A stretch of 12,087 bases of DNA from positions 1 to 12,087 of the forward strand of contig CAJTVE010000078.1 in assembly GCA_910579655.1 (NCBI GenBank), written 5' to 3'. Made by a program: the position numbers and the translations under genes. The first letter of the stretch is position 1. Each line of letters starts with the position of its first letter. Below the pieces are notes generated by a model that saw nothing but the letters and a program-made list of their open reading frames with translations, searched no databases and was not told the origin of the DNA. This stretch comes from an uncultured Allobaculum sp. Its GTDB lineage: Bacteria > Bacillota_I > Bacilli_A > Erysipelotrichales > Erysipelotrichaceae. Shown here piece by piece: positions 1 to 6,010 of the stretch.

Positions 1-156
1 ACAGAGTGTTTTATCTTTGGAAAACGAACATCAGGCAGATTCGATATCAGGATGCTTGATGGAACTACGGTATCTGCTTCTGTATCCTGGAAGAAATTAA
101 AAAGACTTGAGTCATCAAATGGATGGCTTATTGATAAGCCAAAAGCTGCATTGTAA
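1..156 (+). CDS. C-terminal end of a probable IscB-like RRXRR/HNH nuclease (5' part outside window)
   Basis: The frame is open from base 1 and ends at TAA (154-156), leaving the last 51 residues of a longer protein. The stretch ECFIFGKRTSGRFDIRMLDG, followed by SWKKLKRLE, resembles what I recall of the C-terminal domain of RRXRR/HNH proteins annotated as HNH endonucleases or IscB. Those have a CFIFGRR-SGYFD-R-LDGT-type motif followed by a KKL-LLE motif. IscB proteins are nucleases encoded by ISC/IS200-IS605-type elements and guided by an omega RNA; they carry split RuvC and HNH domains and are relatives of Cas9's ancestor. The catalytic RuvC and HNH parts and the omega RNA, which is normally upstream of iscB, would lie left of the window. 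The assignment therefore rests on this tail only. The hairpin just downstream fits an element end. The tail could also come from a decayed copy. Confidence 0.55.
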   Translation, partial: TECFIFGKRTSGRFDIRMLDGTTVSASVSWKKLKRLESSNGWLIDKPKAAL

Positions 157-177
157 ATATCGAACAGAAGATGCTTG

Positions 178-221
178 GCGGCAATTCCTCCCCACAGCAA
201 GCTAAGGGGTTTCCTTGCCGC
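178..221 (+). repeat. Imperfect hairpin downstream of the IscB-like gene, candidate element right end
   Basis: GCGGCAA (178-184) pairs perfectly with TTGCCGC (215-221). An inner CCCC (190-193) pairs with GGGG (206-209), and the two stems are separated by an internal loop rich in TTCCT/TTTCC. The hairpin begins 21 bases after the stop codon. No T-run follows, so it is not a standard terminator. ISC and IS200/IS605-family elements have subterminal hairpins read as single strands by their Y1 transposase, and an interrupted hairpin of this kind behind an iscB gene fits such a right end. The exact element boundary cannot be seen. Confidence 0.45.
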
Positions 222-238
222 ATTAGATGACAACTACT

Positions 239-272
239 TCGGTTTTCATCCATAAAGCACGACGAAAACCGA
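239..272. repeat. 9-bp inverted repeat, function unknown
   Basis: TCGGTTTTC (239-247) and GAAAACCGA (264-272) form a perfect 9-bp stem with a 16-base loop. Neither strand has a T-run after the stem, so termination is doubtful. It lies between the candidate element end and the start region of the next gene. It may be a second structure of the element end or a transcript hairpin. Confidence 0.3.
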
Positions 273-339
273 TGTCTCGACCTTAGTCAGGAACTTTCTT
301 GATTTCTACCATAAGAATCGCCAAGAGGACCATCTGCTT

Positions 340-345
340 TATACT
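340..345 (+). promoter_or_regulatory. Possible -10 box ahead of the LURP-one-like gene
   Basis: TATACT (340-345) is a near-consensus -10 element 24 bases before the ATG at 370. No convincing -35 hexamer lies 16-18 bases upstream, so this is a weak call. An AGGAGG ribosome binding site (360-365) follows it, 4 bases from the start codon. Confidence 0.25.
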
Positions 346-369
346 GAGAGAGGCTGCTTAGGAGGATTT

Positions 370-837
370 ATGAATCATACTCTTTATATTGAACAAAAGT
401 GGCTTTCCATGTGGGGCCGCTTTGAAGTGGAAAACGAAGCGGGACAGGCCGTGTATACCGTTGAAGGGGAACCTTCGTTTACTCGCAGACTGGTAATCTA
501 CAACAACGCAAACATCCAAGTTGGACAGATTCGTTCTTTATTTTCCTTCGGTCCAAAATTTGAAGTGGAAATGAATGGTCAGTCGATGGGAACGATCGAC
601 TATCGTTTTGCATTCCATCTGGCTCTCGATTTCGACAAACTTGGCTGGCGTGTTGAAGGAAATTTTACCGGCTGGGACTTTCGGGTTTATGACCAGAATA
701 ATCTCGAAATCGGAAGCGTTTGCCGGGAACTCTGGCATCTGACGGATTTTTACGCCATTCATTACCAGAACCCGAAAAATGAATTGCCCATGTTGCTGAT
801 TGCTCTGGCAGTTGACCTTTTGACAACGAAAAACTGA
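370..837 (+). CDS. LURP-one-related / Tubby C-terminal-like protein
   Basis: A 155-residue protein whose pattern matches the LURP-one-related (YxjI/LOR) family of the Tubby C-terminal superfamily. It starts with a short beta strand (LYIEQKWLSMWGRFEVENEAG), followed by alternating hydrophobic strands with conserved turns: FTRRLVIYN, IGQI-like QVGQIRSLFSFGPKFEV, GWRVEGNFTGWDFRVYD and IGSVCREL. The tail ends in a hydrophobic helix (MLLIALAVDLL), as in the family, where that helix sits in the barrel core. The length is close to the usual 155-170 residues. Members are cytoplasmic or membrane-associated proteins of unknown biochemical role; phospholipid binding has been suggested by analogy with Tubby. 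The start is supported by AGGAGG immediately upstream. It stands alone, with no partner gene to suggest a specific job. Confidence 0.85.
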   Translation: MNHTLYIEQKWLSMWGRFEVENEAGQAVYTVEGEPSFTRRLVIYNNANIQVGQIRSLFSFGPKFEVEMNGQSMGTIDYRFAFHLALDFDKLGWRVEGNFTGWDFRVYDQNNLEIGSVCRELWHLTDFYAIHYQNPKNELPMLLIALAVDLLTTKN

Positions 838-1020
838 TCATTTTTCAATGATGCAGATTTCTGTGGCAGCGTAGAAAGCAAAGAGTATCAATCGTTTTTA
901 ATCCCTGTAAGAATGCGATAAAAGAATTATTTTGACTGGTTCCTATAGATTTTTACCAAGGGAAATGGCAACAATTAAACCAATCATTGGCCAAACGGCA
1001 TAGAGGGATCAGGTAATTTT

Positions 1021-1224
1021 ATGGCAAATGCGCAAACCAGGGCATCAGCGGAGTACCGAAAGCGTCAGGGGATTATCTCAAAAAATTTCAAGCTGAAAAA
1101 AGAACTTTGCGATGAATTCGCGAAAGCTTGTGGTGCAGCAGGTATTTCTCAGACTGAAGCGATCAAAGGATTCATGATTGGATTCATCAAAGAACATCAG
1201 CCGCAAGAAAAAGCCGGAGAGTGA
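1021..1224 (+). CDS. Small basic protein, probable ribbon-helix-helix-like fold
   Basis: A 67-residue, Lys/Arg-rich protein. A short N-terminal region (QTRASAEYRKRQG) precedes a strand-like segment (IISKNFKLKKEL) and two predicted helices (CDEFAKACGAAG and QTEAIKGFMIGFIKEH) joined by a GIS turn. This strand-helix-helix layout resembles small ribbon-helix-helix DNA-binding proteins often found on conjugative elements and prophages. The residue pattern K-FKLKK-L--FAKAC---G-SQ is one I associate with such accessory proteins, but I cannot name a family. The ribosome binding site is weak (AGG 7 bases upstream). A strong terminator overlaps the end of the gene, supporting it as a real, independently terminated unit. 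No toxin or antitoxin partner is present. Confidence 0.7.
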   Translation: MANAQTRASAEYRKRQGIISKNFKLKKELCDEFAKACGAAGISQTEAIKGFMIGFIKEHQPQEKAGE

Positions 1225-1238
1225 TTTCCGGCTTTTTC
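1207..1238 (+). terminator. Intrinsic terminator overlapping the end of the 67-residue gene
   Basis: GAAAAAGCCGGA (1207-1218) pairs perfectly with TCCGGCTTTTTC (1227-1238), giving a 12-bp stem and an 8-base loop. The 3' arm ends in TTTTT. The TGA stop codon (1222-1224) lies in the loop, so the last four sense codons form the 5' arm. The A-run/T-run symmetry means it could also act leftward. Confidence 0.85.
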
Positions 1239-1254
1239 ATCTTCTATGGATGGG

Positions 1255-1304
1255 CGATAAGAAAAGCCGGCAGAAAGAGGATTGGCACCTCTTTCTGCCG
1301 GCTT
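1255..1304 (-). terminator. Strong intrinsic terminator behind ftsH
   Basis: AAGCCGGCAGAAAGAGG (1264-1280) and its exact reverse complement (1288-1304) form a 17-bp stem with a 7-base loop. Read leftward, the stem runs into TTTTCTTATC (1265 down to 1256), the T-run expected for a terminator of ftsH transcripts. The hairpin sits about 95 bases past the ftsH stop codon and back-to-back with the rightward terminator at 1207-1238, separating convergent transcription units. Confidence 0.85.
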
Positions 1305-1354
1305 GGTATGTTTTCTAGTTTGTGAAAAGAAAGCAATCTGCTTACGCCGATTCC

Positions 1355-1387
1355 AATCAGACTGAAATCAGATTGAAATCAAACTGG
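1355..1387. repeat. Three tandem near-copies of an 11-bp unit
   Basis: AATCAGACTGA (1355-1365), AATCAGATTGA (1366-1376) and AATCAAACTGG (1377-1387) follow each other without gaps, just downstream of the ftsH stop codon, in its 3' untranslated region. The array is short and imperfect and may be a simple slippage product. No function is evident. Confidence 0.5.
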
Positions 1388-1398
1388 ATTGAATTTGT

Positions 1399-3363
1399 TT
1401 AGGCAGCAACATCCGGATCCTGGTCATGAAGGATGTTCATGAACTCTTCACCGGTGATGGTTTCCTTTTCGTAAAGGTATTTAGCCAGTTCGTGCAGTTT
1501 CATCATGTGATCATTCAGAATCTGGCAGGCTTCTTTATACGCCTTATCAATCATGGCTACAACCTCTTTATCGATCTGAGTGGAAGTCTCAGGCGAGCAG
1601 GCCAGAGATGTATCGCCGCCCAGATACTGGTTGTTGACGGTTTCAAGAGCCGTCATCCCGAAGGTATCGGACATACCCAGACGGGTAACCATCATGCGGG
1701 CTGTCTTGGTTGCCATTTCGATATCGTTGCTTGCACCAGATGTGATGGAGTGGAAGACAAGGTCTTCCGCCGCACGACCACCGCAGTAGGTAACGATACG
1801 GGTATACAGTTCGTCTTTGGTTAACAGGTTGTTTTCCTGTTCATCGACCTGCATGGTATAACCCAGCGCGCCTTTGGTTCTTGGGATAATGGTGATCTTA
1901 TGAACCGGAGCAGCATTGGAGCTGTAGGCGGACACTAAGGCGTGGCCGATTTCGTGATAAGCCACGATCATCCGCTCTTTTGGAGAAATGACTTTGTTTT
2001 TCTTCTGTTCACCGGCAATAACGATTTCGATGGCTTCTTCCAAATCGCGCTGGGCAACCTGCTTACGGCCATCACGGACCGCTAACAGGGCGCCTTCGTT
2101 GACGATGTTGGCCAGATCGGCACCGGAAGTACCAGCAGAAGCACGGGCAATCATGTTGTAGTCAATGTTTGGAGCCATTTTGACGTTCTTGGCATGGAGA
2201 GTCAGAATTTCTTCACGACCTTCCAGATCCGGCAGTTCAACCGGGATCCGGCGGTCAAAACGACCTGGACGAGTTAAGGCAGGGTCAAGGGTTTCTGGAC
2301 GGTTGGTTGCGGCTAAAAGCACGATTCCTTTGGAACCATCGAAACCATCCATTTCAGCTAAGAGCTGGTTGAGGGTCTGTTCACGTTCATCGTTGCCGGA
2401 GAATCCGGAACCATCACGTTTTTTACCGATCGTATCGATCTCATCGATAAAGATGATGCATGGTGCATGTTTACGGGCTTCTTTGAATAAGTCACGAACG
2501 CGGGCTGCACCACGGCCGACGAACATTTCAACAAATTCAGAACCGGCAATAAAGTAGAACGGCACACCGGCTTCACCGGCCACCGCACGGGCTAACAAAG
2601 TTTTACCTGTTCCAGGAGGACCGACAAGCAGTGCACCTTTTGGCATCTTGGCACCAATTTCGGTGTATTTGCCCGGGTTATTTAAGAAGCTGACAATTTC
2701 TTTCAGGTTCTGTTTGGCTTCATCCTGACCCGCTACATCCTTGAAGGTTGTGTGGGTCATTTCGCCTTTGTAGACTTTAGCGTTGGATTTGGTCTGATTG
2801 CCAAACCCGCCGAATCCGCCAAATGGGAAGCCGCCCATACCGCCGCCATTGTCGTCATCTCCGTCATCACCGGAGTTATCGTTGCCAGGATTTGGGCCGC
2901 CGCCAAAGGTGAATCCACCGCCTGAGCTGTTCATGCGTTTTCGCATATTGCGCATCATCAGCCAGAAGGCCAGCCAGATCAGAAGCCAGGGCAGCAGGGT
3001 AATGAGAAAAGAAGTGAAGAGACTGTTGTTCTGGCGGACTGGGATTTCGGAGAAGCTCACATCCCCTTCAATCAGACGGTCCACCAGGCCGGGGTCTTCA
3101 ACCATTGTGGTCGTATAGACTTTGCCAGCATCATCTTTGAGCTGGTAGTTGATGGTATCGCCCTGAATCTGGACTTCTTCTACCTGTTTGTTTTCTACTT
3201 GCTGGAGAAACTGGGAGTACGAAATGCTGGAGACATTGCGATTGGACAGCATGCCTGGAATAAATAACAGACAGAAACCGATGATAATCGCAAACGTTAA
3301 GAGTAAATATTTCAGATTTTTCTGGTTCGGATTTTTGAAACCAGAGCTGTTTTTTCTGTTCAT
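1399..3363 (-). CDS. ftsH: ATP-dependent zinc metalloprotease FtsH
   Basis: Membrane-anchored AAA+ protease that extracts and degrades membrane and regulatory proteins as a hexamer. Using the start at 3363 (654 residues), the order is as follows. A first membrane helix lies at about 17-36 and an external domain at 40-110. A second membrane helix lies at about 116-137. A Gly/Asp/Phe-rich spacer follows at about 146-192. Walker A is GPPGTGKT (248-255), the pore loop lies in FVEMFVGRG, Walker B is IIFIDEID (303-310), and the second region of homology is TNRPETLDPAL...RPGRFDRR (353-372). The zinc site is HEIGH (470-474), with the third ligand Asp at about 547 in SNDIE. A further in-frame ATG lies at 3396, but it overlaps the TATAAT box, while the ATG at 3363 has AGAGGAA 7 bases upstream, so I chose 3363. 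The usual tilS-hpt neighbours are absent and the gene looks monocistronic. The acidic Gly-rich spacer is longer than in model FtsH proteins. Confidence 0.97.
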   Translation of the reverse strand: MNRKNSSGFKNPNQKNLKYLLLTFAIIIGFCLLFIPGMLSNRNVSSISYSQFLQQVENKQVEEVQIQGDTINYQLKDDAGKVYTTTMVEDPGLVDRLIEGDVSFSEIPVRQNNSLFTSFLITLLPWLLIWLAFWLMMRNMRKRMNSSGGGFTFGGGPNPGNDNSGDDGDDDNGGGMGGFPFGGFGGFGNQTKSNAKVYKGEMTHTTFKDVAGQDEAKQNLKEIVSFLNNPGKYTEIGAKMPKGALLVGPPGTGKTLLARAVAGEAGVPFYFIAGSEFVEMFVGRGAARVRDLFKEARKHAPCIIFIDEIDTIGKKRDGSGFSGNDEREQTLNQLLAEMDGFDGSKGIVLLAATNRPETLDPALTRPGRFDRRIPVELPDLEGREEILTLHAKNVKMAPNIDYNMIARASAGTSGADLANIVNEGALLAVRDGRKQVAQRDLEEAIEIVIAGEQKKNKVISPKERMIVAYHEIGHALVSAYSSNAAPVHKITIIPRTKGALGYTMQVDEQENNLLTKDELYTRIVTYCGGRAAEDLVFHSITSGASNDIEMATKTARMMVTRLGMSDTFGMTALETVNNQYLGGDTSLACSPETSTQIDKEVVAMIDKAYKEACQILNDHMMKLHELAKYLYEKETITGEEFMNILHDQDPDVAA

Positions 3364-3370
3364 AAAGCAG

Positions 3371-3377
3371 TTCCTCT
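3371..3377 (-). promoter_or_regulatory. Ribosome binding site that decides the ftsH start
   Basis: Read leftward the sequence is AGAGGAA, followed by 7 bases and the ATG at 3363. No comparable site precedes the upstream in-frame ATG at 3396, which falls inside the -10 promoter box. Confidence 0.75.
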
Positions 3378-3394
3378 TTCTAAGATGTATGTCC

Positions 3395-3400
3395 ATTATA
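3395..3400 (-). promoter_or_regulatory. Consensus -10 box of ftsH
   Basis: Read leftward the sequence is TATAAT, a perfect sigma-A -10 element about 32 bases before the ftsH ATG. It implies a leader of roughly 25 bases. The -35 region at the proper distance is poor, so an activator or an alternative contact may be involved, or the promoter is simply weak. Confidence 0.55.
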
Positions 3401-3511
3401 CCGGAAGTTAGCAGTATACTCCTTGGTCTGCTAACAATCCGATCAATTCACAAATTGAATGGATTTATCCCATACAATTGCGATAGTTATAAGCTACATA
3501 CACCCATAATC

Positions 3512-3546
3512 AAACAAAATCGCAGCAATCATTCAGATTGCTGCGA
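3512..3546 (-). terminator. Leftward intrinsic terminator with no obvious gene upstream
   Basis: TCGCAGCAAT (3520 side) pairs with ATTGCTGCGA (3537-3546), giving a perfect 10-bp stem with a 7-base loop. Read leftward the stem is followed directly by TTTTGTTTG, a good T-run; read rightward there is none. It lies upstream of the ftsH promoter, so it cannot end the ftsH transcript. It would stop leftward transcription arising between here and the lipoprotein gene. Confidence 0.65.
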
Positions 3547-3609
3547 ATCGAAGACAGTCATAGTGTAACAAAATGCAAGCGTAAGCAACAGAGTCAGTTA
3601 CAAAACTGT

Positions 3610-3638
3610 TTGACAGGAACTTGAAAGTCATCTAAAAC
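3610..3638 (+). promoter_or_regulatory. Predicted sigma-A promoter, rightward
   Basis: A perfect -35 TTGACA (3610-3615) is followed after exactly 17 bases by TAAAAC (3633-3638), a 4/6 match to the -10 consensus. It would start a transcript near 3645 and give the lipoprotein gene a leader of about 295 bases. Confidence 0.45.
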
Positions 3639-3940
3639 AACTAATCAAATAGATAGATTCGGATAAATATTCAAACTGAAGAGATTGCTCTGAAGCTTGG
3701 ATCGGAGAAATGTGCCGAAAACAGACCGACCTTCTTTCTTCAGTCAGTCAAAAAAATCTCCATCGTTCTTTATATCCTGTTAAAGCGCAGAGAACCAATC
3801 TTGATAGGATTATTTAACTGTGAAAATGTGATCTTTTGGAAATAGCCAGTCCACAAAATAATCTGTGATAAGCTGATCCAATCGCGCTTACATCCTTTAG
3901 GTAAAAAGAGCGCACTTAAGAAGAAAGATAAGGTTAGTCC

Positions 3941-5866
3941 ATGAAACATATTTTGAAATATTCCATGCTGCTGACGGCAATCTCTGCTTTGCTGATTGGC
4001 TGCGCTGGCCCGGCAGTAGAAATCCAAAAAGAAAGGACTATGTCAGAGACTGACTTACAGATGTCTGCCAGTGCTGCCAAGATGACTGGCAATGAAACAG
4101 CCGCTAACTCTTTTCCCCTGAATCCTTCTTTACTCTCCCTTTTCCCCCAAAAGGCAGATCCGAACGACTATTCACGAGGAATCACGCAAAGCAGCACCTT
4201 GTGGCAAGCCAGCCAGGAAGTTTCTGTTTTTACGATGGGTGAGGATGGAACTTCTCAGGTGACGAACCAAGTGGTTAAGACGCTCCCTCAGGGAAAAAAA
4301 TTCAGAATCTGTGCCCTGGTGGCAGCTCCATTTAACGATCCGCAAAGTTCAAAGATCTATGGCCAGATGGCTGACGGCTCTGGTCTAGCTCTTCTTTATG
4401 ATCATTTTGCTGCAACTCCACAAATGGCTGATTTCAAAGAAGATTCTGCCTGGCCAATGAAAACAATGATTCGACTCAAACCGGGAACCGTTTTATATGA
4501 AGACCAGACTGGAATCACTCCGCTTCAGTCAAATTCATCTCAGATTCTGATCCATCTGGCGACTGCCAAAGATGGAACGATCTGGGGGCACACTCAGCAA
4601 GGCTGGTTTCAATGGATAGATGAGAATGGCCCTAGGTTCTATTCAGCACCAGAGGGAGTGGTTGTTGGGCCATTGATTGGCGGTGATTCTCTTGAAGAGG
4701 TCTATCGACAGATTCTCGTAGGAAAAACATTTGAGAATGCCAAGGGTTCCCTGAACTGGGGCTATGCGCTTGCAGACCTGAATCAGAATCAGATTCCTGA
4801 GTTGTTAATTGCCAGCGGCGGCAAGAACCAGGATCAGGTTATTTCGGTTTATGGCCTGACTTCCAATGTGATAGACCGTAAAGAAGATGCTTCTTTTTCA
4901 GCCGCCAATACTTTGTTGTATACGACTTCGAATGCTTCAAGTGGAGCAAATGAACTCCTTGTTTTCCAGACGTTGGAAGATGGATATAAAATCTCTCGAA
5001 TAGATTCCGCTGATGGAAATATACAGATGACAGAATTGTCTGCCGACGAAAATAAAGAACTGAAGGCAGAAACACTTCAGGAAATTCAGTTTGTCAGTAT
5101 CAACGATCTGACACACCTGGATCCATTACAACCGATTTTGCTTTCTGAGCTTTATCCAGACTATCGATCTTCTGGCTTTTCATCAGAATCGGCTGCGATC
5201 ACTCAGGCTCCCTCTGCCTTGACATGGAAACTGAACTACGACATGACTGTTCGTAAAAATCCGGAGCGAACCAGCGCTCAGAGCCACGTCCTCCCTAAAG
5301 ACAGTCTGATCAATATAATCCAGGAGAGTAAAAATGGTGTCGAAACATGGGGAAAACTGGAAATTGGCGGCTGGGTATGCTTGCAGGATGCAGAATATGT
5401 CTATGCCTCACCTGAGATTGGTAATGTCGAAAAGAATTCCTCGACTAACTGGTACGAGATCTACGGACAGATTTTACGTAATGAGATGAATAATTCCCCA
5501 TACGGTTCTTCCCGAAACTATGAGCCCAGGTGGTATCTTTGGGATCATCCCGAATATGAAAATCCTCTTCTGGTGATGAAAATTGGAAGTTGTGAAGCGG
5601 ACTATCAGTTAAAGTTCTATGCCGTCGCCAATGGAACGGCTCAGGAGATTGCATCCTGCAAAGCTGGCCATATTGGCTTCTATTCTGGCCCTGAGCCCGG
5701 AACCTTTTACACCTGGTGGGGACATATGGGATCAGAATGCATTTCGCTTATCGCTTTAAGTCAGGGGAGTCTGACATCAAACGAAATATATTCCAGAACT
5801 GAGGTCATGGAATATCAGACACCAGATGGAGAACCATGGAATTTTCAGCCGGTTTCGGCCTGGTAA
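3941..5866 (+). CDS. Large secreted lipoprotein with SH3b-like domain and degenerate EF-hand/VCBS-like modules
   Basis: A 641-residue protein with a lipoprotein signal: positive MKHILKY, a hydrophobic core, and the lipobox LLIGC with Cys21 as the lipidated residue. It is therefore expected on the outer face of the cytoplasmic membrane. A Ser/Thr-rich stretch follows. Residues 173-226 have an SH3b-like pattern ending in WGHTQQGWFQWI. Residues 270-305 (WGYALADLNQNQIPELLIA...) resemble the 'YALxDIDxDGxPELI' module of Firmicute exported proteins, with the calcium-ligand acids partly replaced by Asn/Gln. Residues 429-488 are a clearer bacterial SH3 domain (MTVRKNP...LPKDSLINII...WGKLEIGGWVCL). Residues 530-600 hold KIGSCEADYQLKFY and WWGHMGSE, which recall the 'K-G-CEADY...GHMG' segment of similar hypothetical lipoproteins. 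SH3b domains commonly bind peptidoglycan, so a cell-wall-associated role is likely, but the function is unknown. AAGG lies 7 bases before the ATG. The gene is monocistronic. Confidence 0.85.
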   Translation: MKHILKYSMLLTAISALLIGCAGPAVEIQKERTMSETDLQMSASAAKMTGNETAANSFPLNPSLLSLFPQKADPNDYSRGITQSSTLWQASQEVSVFTMGEDGTSQVTNQVVKTLPQGKKFRICALVAAPFNDPQSSKIYGQMADGSGLALLYDHFAATPQMADFKEDSAWPMKTMIRLKPGTVLYEDQTGITPLQSNSSQILIHLATAKDGTIWGHTQQGWFQWIDENGPRFYSAPEGVVVGPLIGGDSLEEVYRQILVGKTFENAKGSLNWGYALADLNQNQIPELLIASGGKNQDQVISVYGLTSNVIDRKEDASFSAANTLLYTTSNASSGANELLVFQTLEDGYKISRIDSADGNIQMTELSADENKELKAETLQEIQFVSINDLTHLDPLQPILLSELYPDYRSSGFSSESAAITQAPSALTWKLNYDMTVRKNPERTSAQSHVLPKDSLINIIQESKNGVETWGKLEIGGWVCLQDAEYVYASPEIGNVEKNSSTNWYEIYGQILRNEMNNSPYGSSRNYEPRWYLWDHPEYENPLLVMKIGSCEADYQLKFYAVANGTAQEIASCKAGHIGFYSGPEPGTFYTWWGHMGSECISLIALSQGSLTSNEIYSRTEVMEYQTPDGEPWNFQPVSAW

Positions 5867-5946
5867 AGGGACGAATGCAGCAGTCCGTCCCCGCAATGCC
5901 TGCCGACAGACTACCTGAACGAAAGTGATAATTCGTCAAAACGGTC

Positions 5947-5995
5947 AATGGCCGGAAATCCCTTTTTTAAGGGATTTCCGGCCATTATGCTTTTT
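5947..5995 (+). terminator. 18-bp hairpin terminator between convergent genes
   Basis: AATGGCCGGAAATCCCTT (5947-5964) pairs perfectly with AAGGGATTTCCGGCCATT (5969-5986) around a TTTT loop. Rightward it is followed by ATGC and TTTTT (5991-5995). Leftward the next bases are GACCGTTTTG, a weaker T-run. It closes the lipoprotein gene and probably also serves the tyrA end of the aro operon (stop codon at 6011). Confidence 0.85.
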
Positions 5996-6010
5996 GTTGA
6001 TTTATTCGTC

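Larger units (their letters stand above)
3401..3940. other. Non-coding divergent gap between ftsH and the lipoprotein gene
   Basis: About 540 bases without a convincing gene. It contains a leftward terminator (3512-3546), a good rightward promoter (3610-3638) and a weaker rightward promoter-like pair, TTGGAA (3836-3841) and TAATCT (3859-3864), with 17-base spacing. Short repeats are present (CTGAAG at two places near 3675-3695 and CTTCAG at about 3739), but I recognise no riboswitch, 6S RNA, SRP RNA or tRNA consensus. A short leftward frame that overlaps the lipoprotein start has no family resemblance and looks like chance. Confidence 0.5.

Noticed and set aside
837..852. ATCATT/AATGAT hairpin at the end of the LURP-one-like gene
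   Set aside because: Only six AT-rich pairs and no T-run after the stem. Too weak to call a terminator.
932..949. TTGACT and TATAGA upstream of the 67-residue gene
   Set aside because: The two hexamers are only 6 bases apart, so they cannot form one promoter, and neither has a partner at the right distance.
2798..3118. Proline-rich rightward open frame opposite the ftsH 5' region
   Set aside because: It is the antisense reading of the Gly-rich FtsH spacer. It has no ribosome binding site and no independent support.
3364..3396. Upstream in-frame ATG giving an 11-residue longer FtsH
   Set aside because: The ATG overlaps the TATAAT -10 box and lacks a ribosome binding site, while the ATG at 3363 has AGAGGAA at good spacing.
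3770..4027. Leftward 85-residue frame overlapping the lipoprotein start, possible source for the orphan terminator
   Set aside because: No recognisable motif, and it overlaps the signal-peptide coding region of a well-supported gene. Not enough to call a gene.
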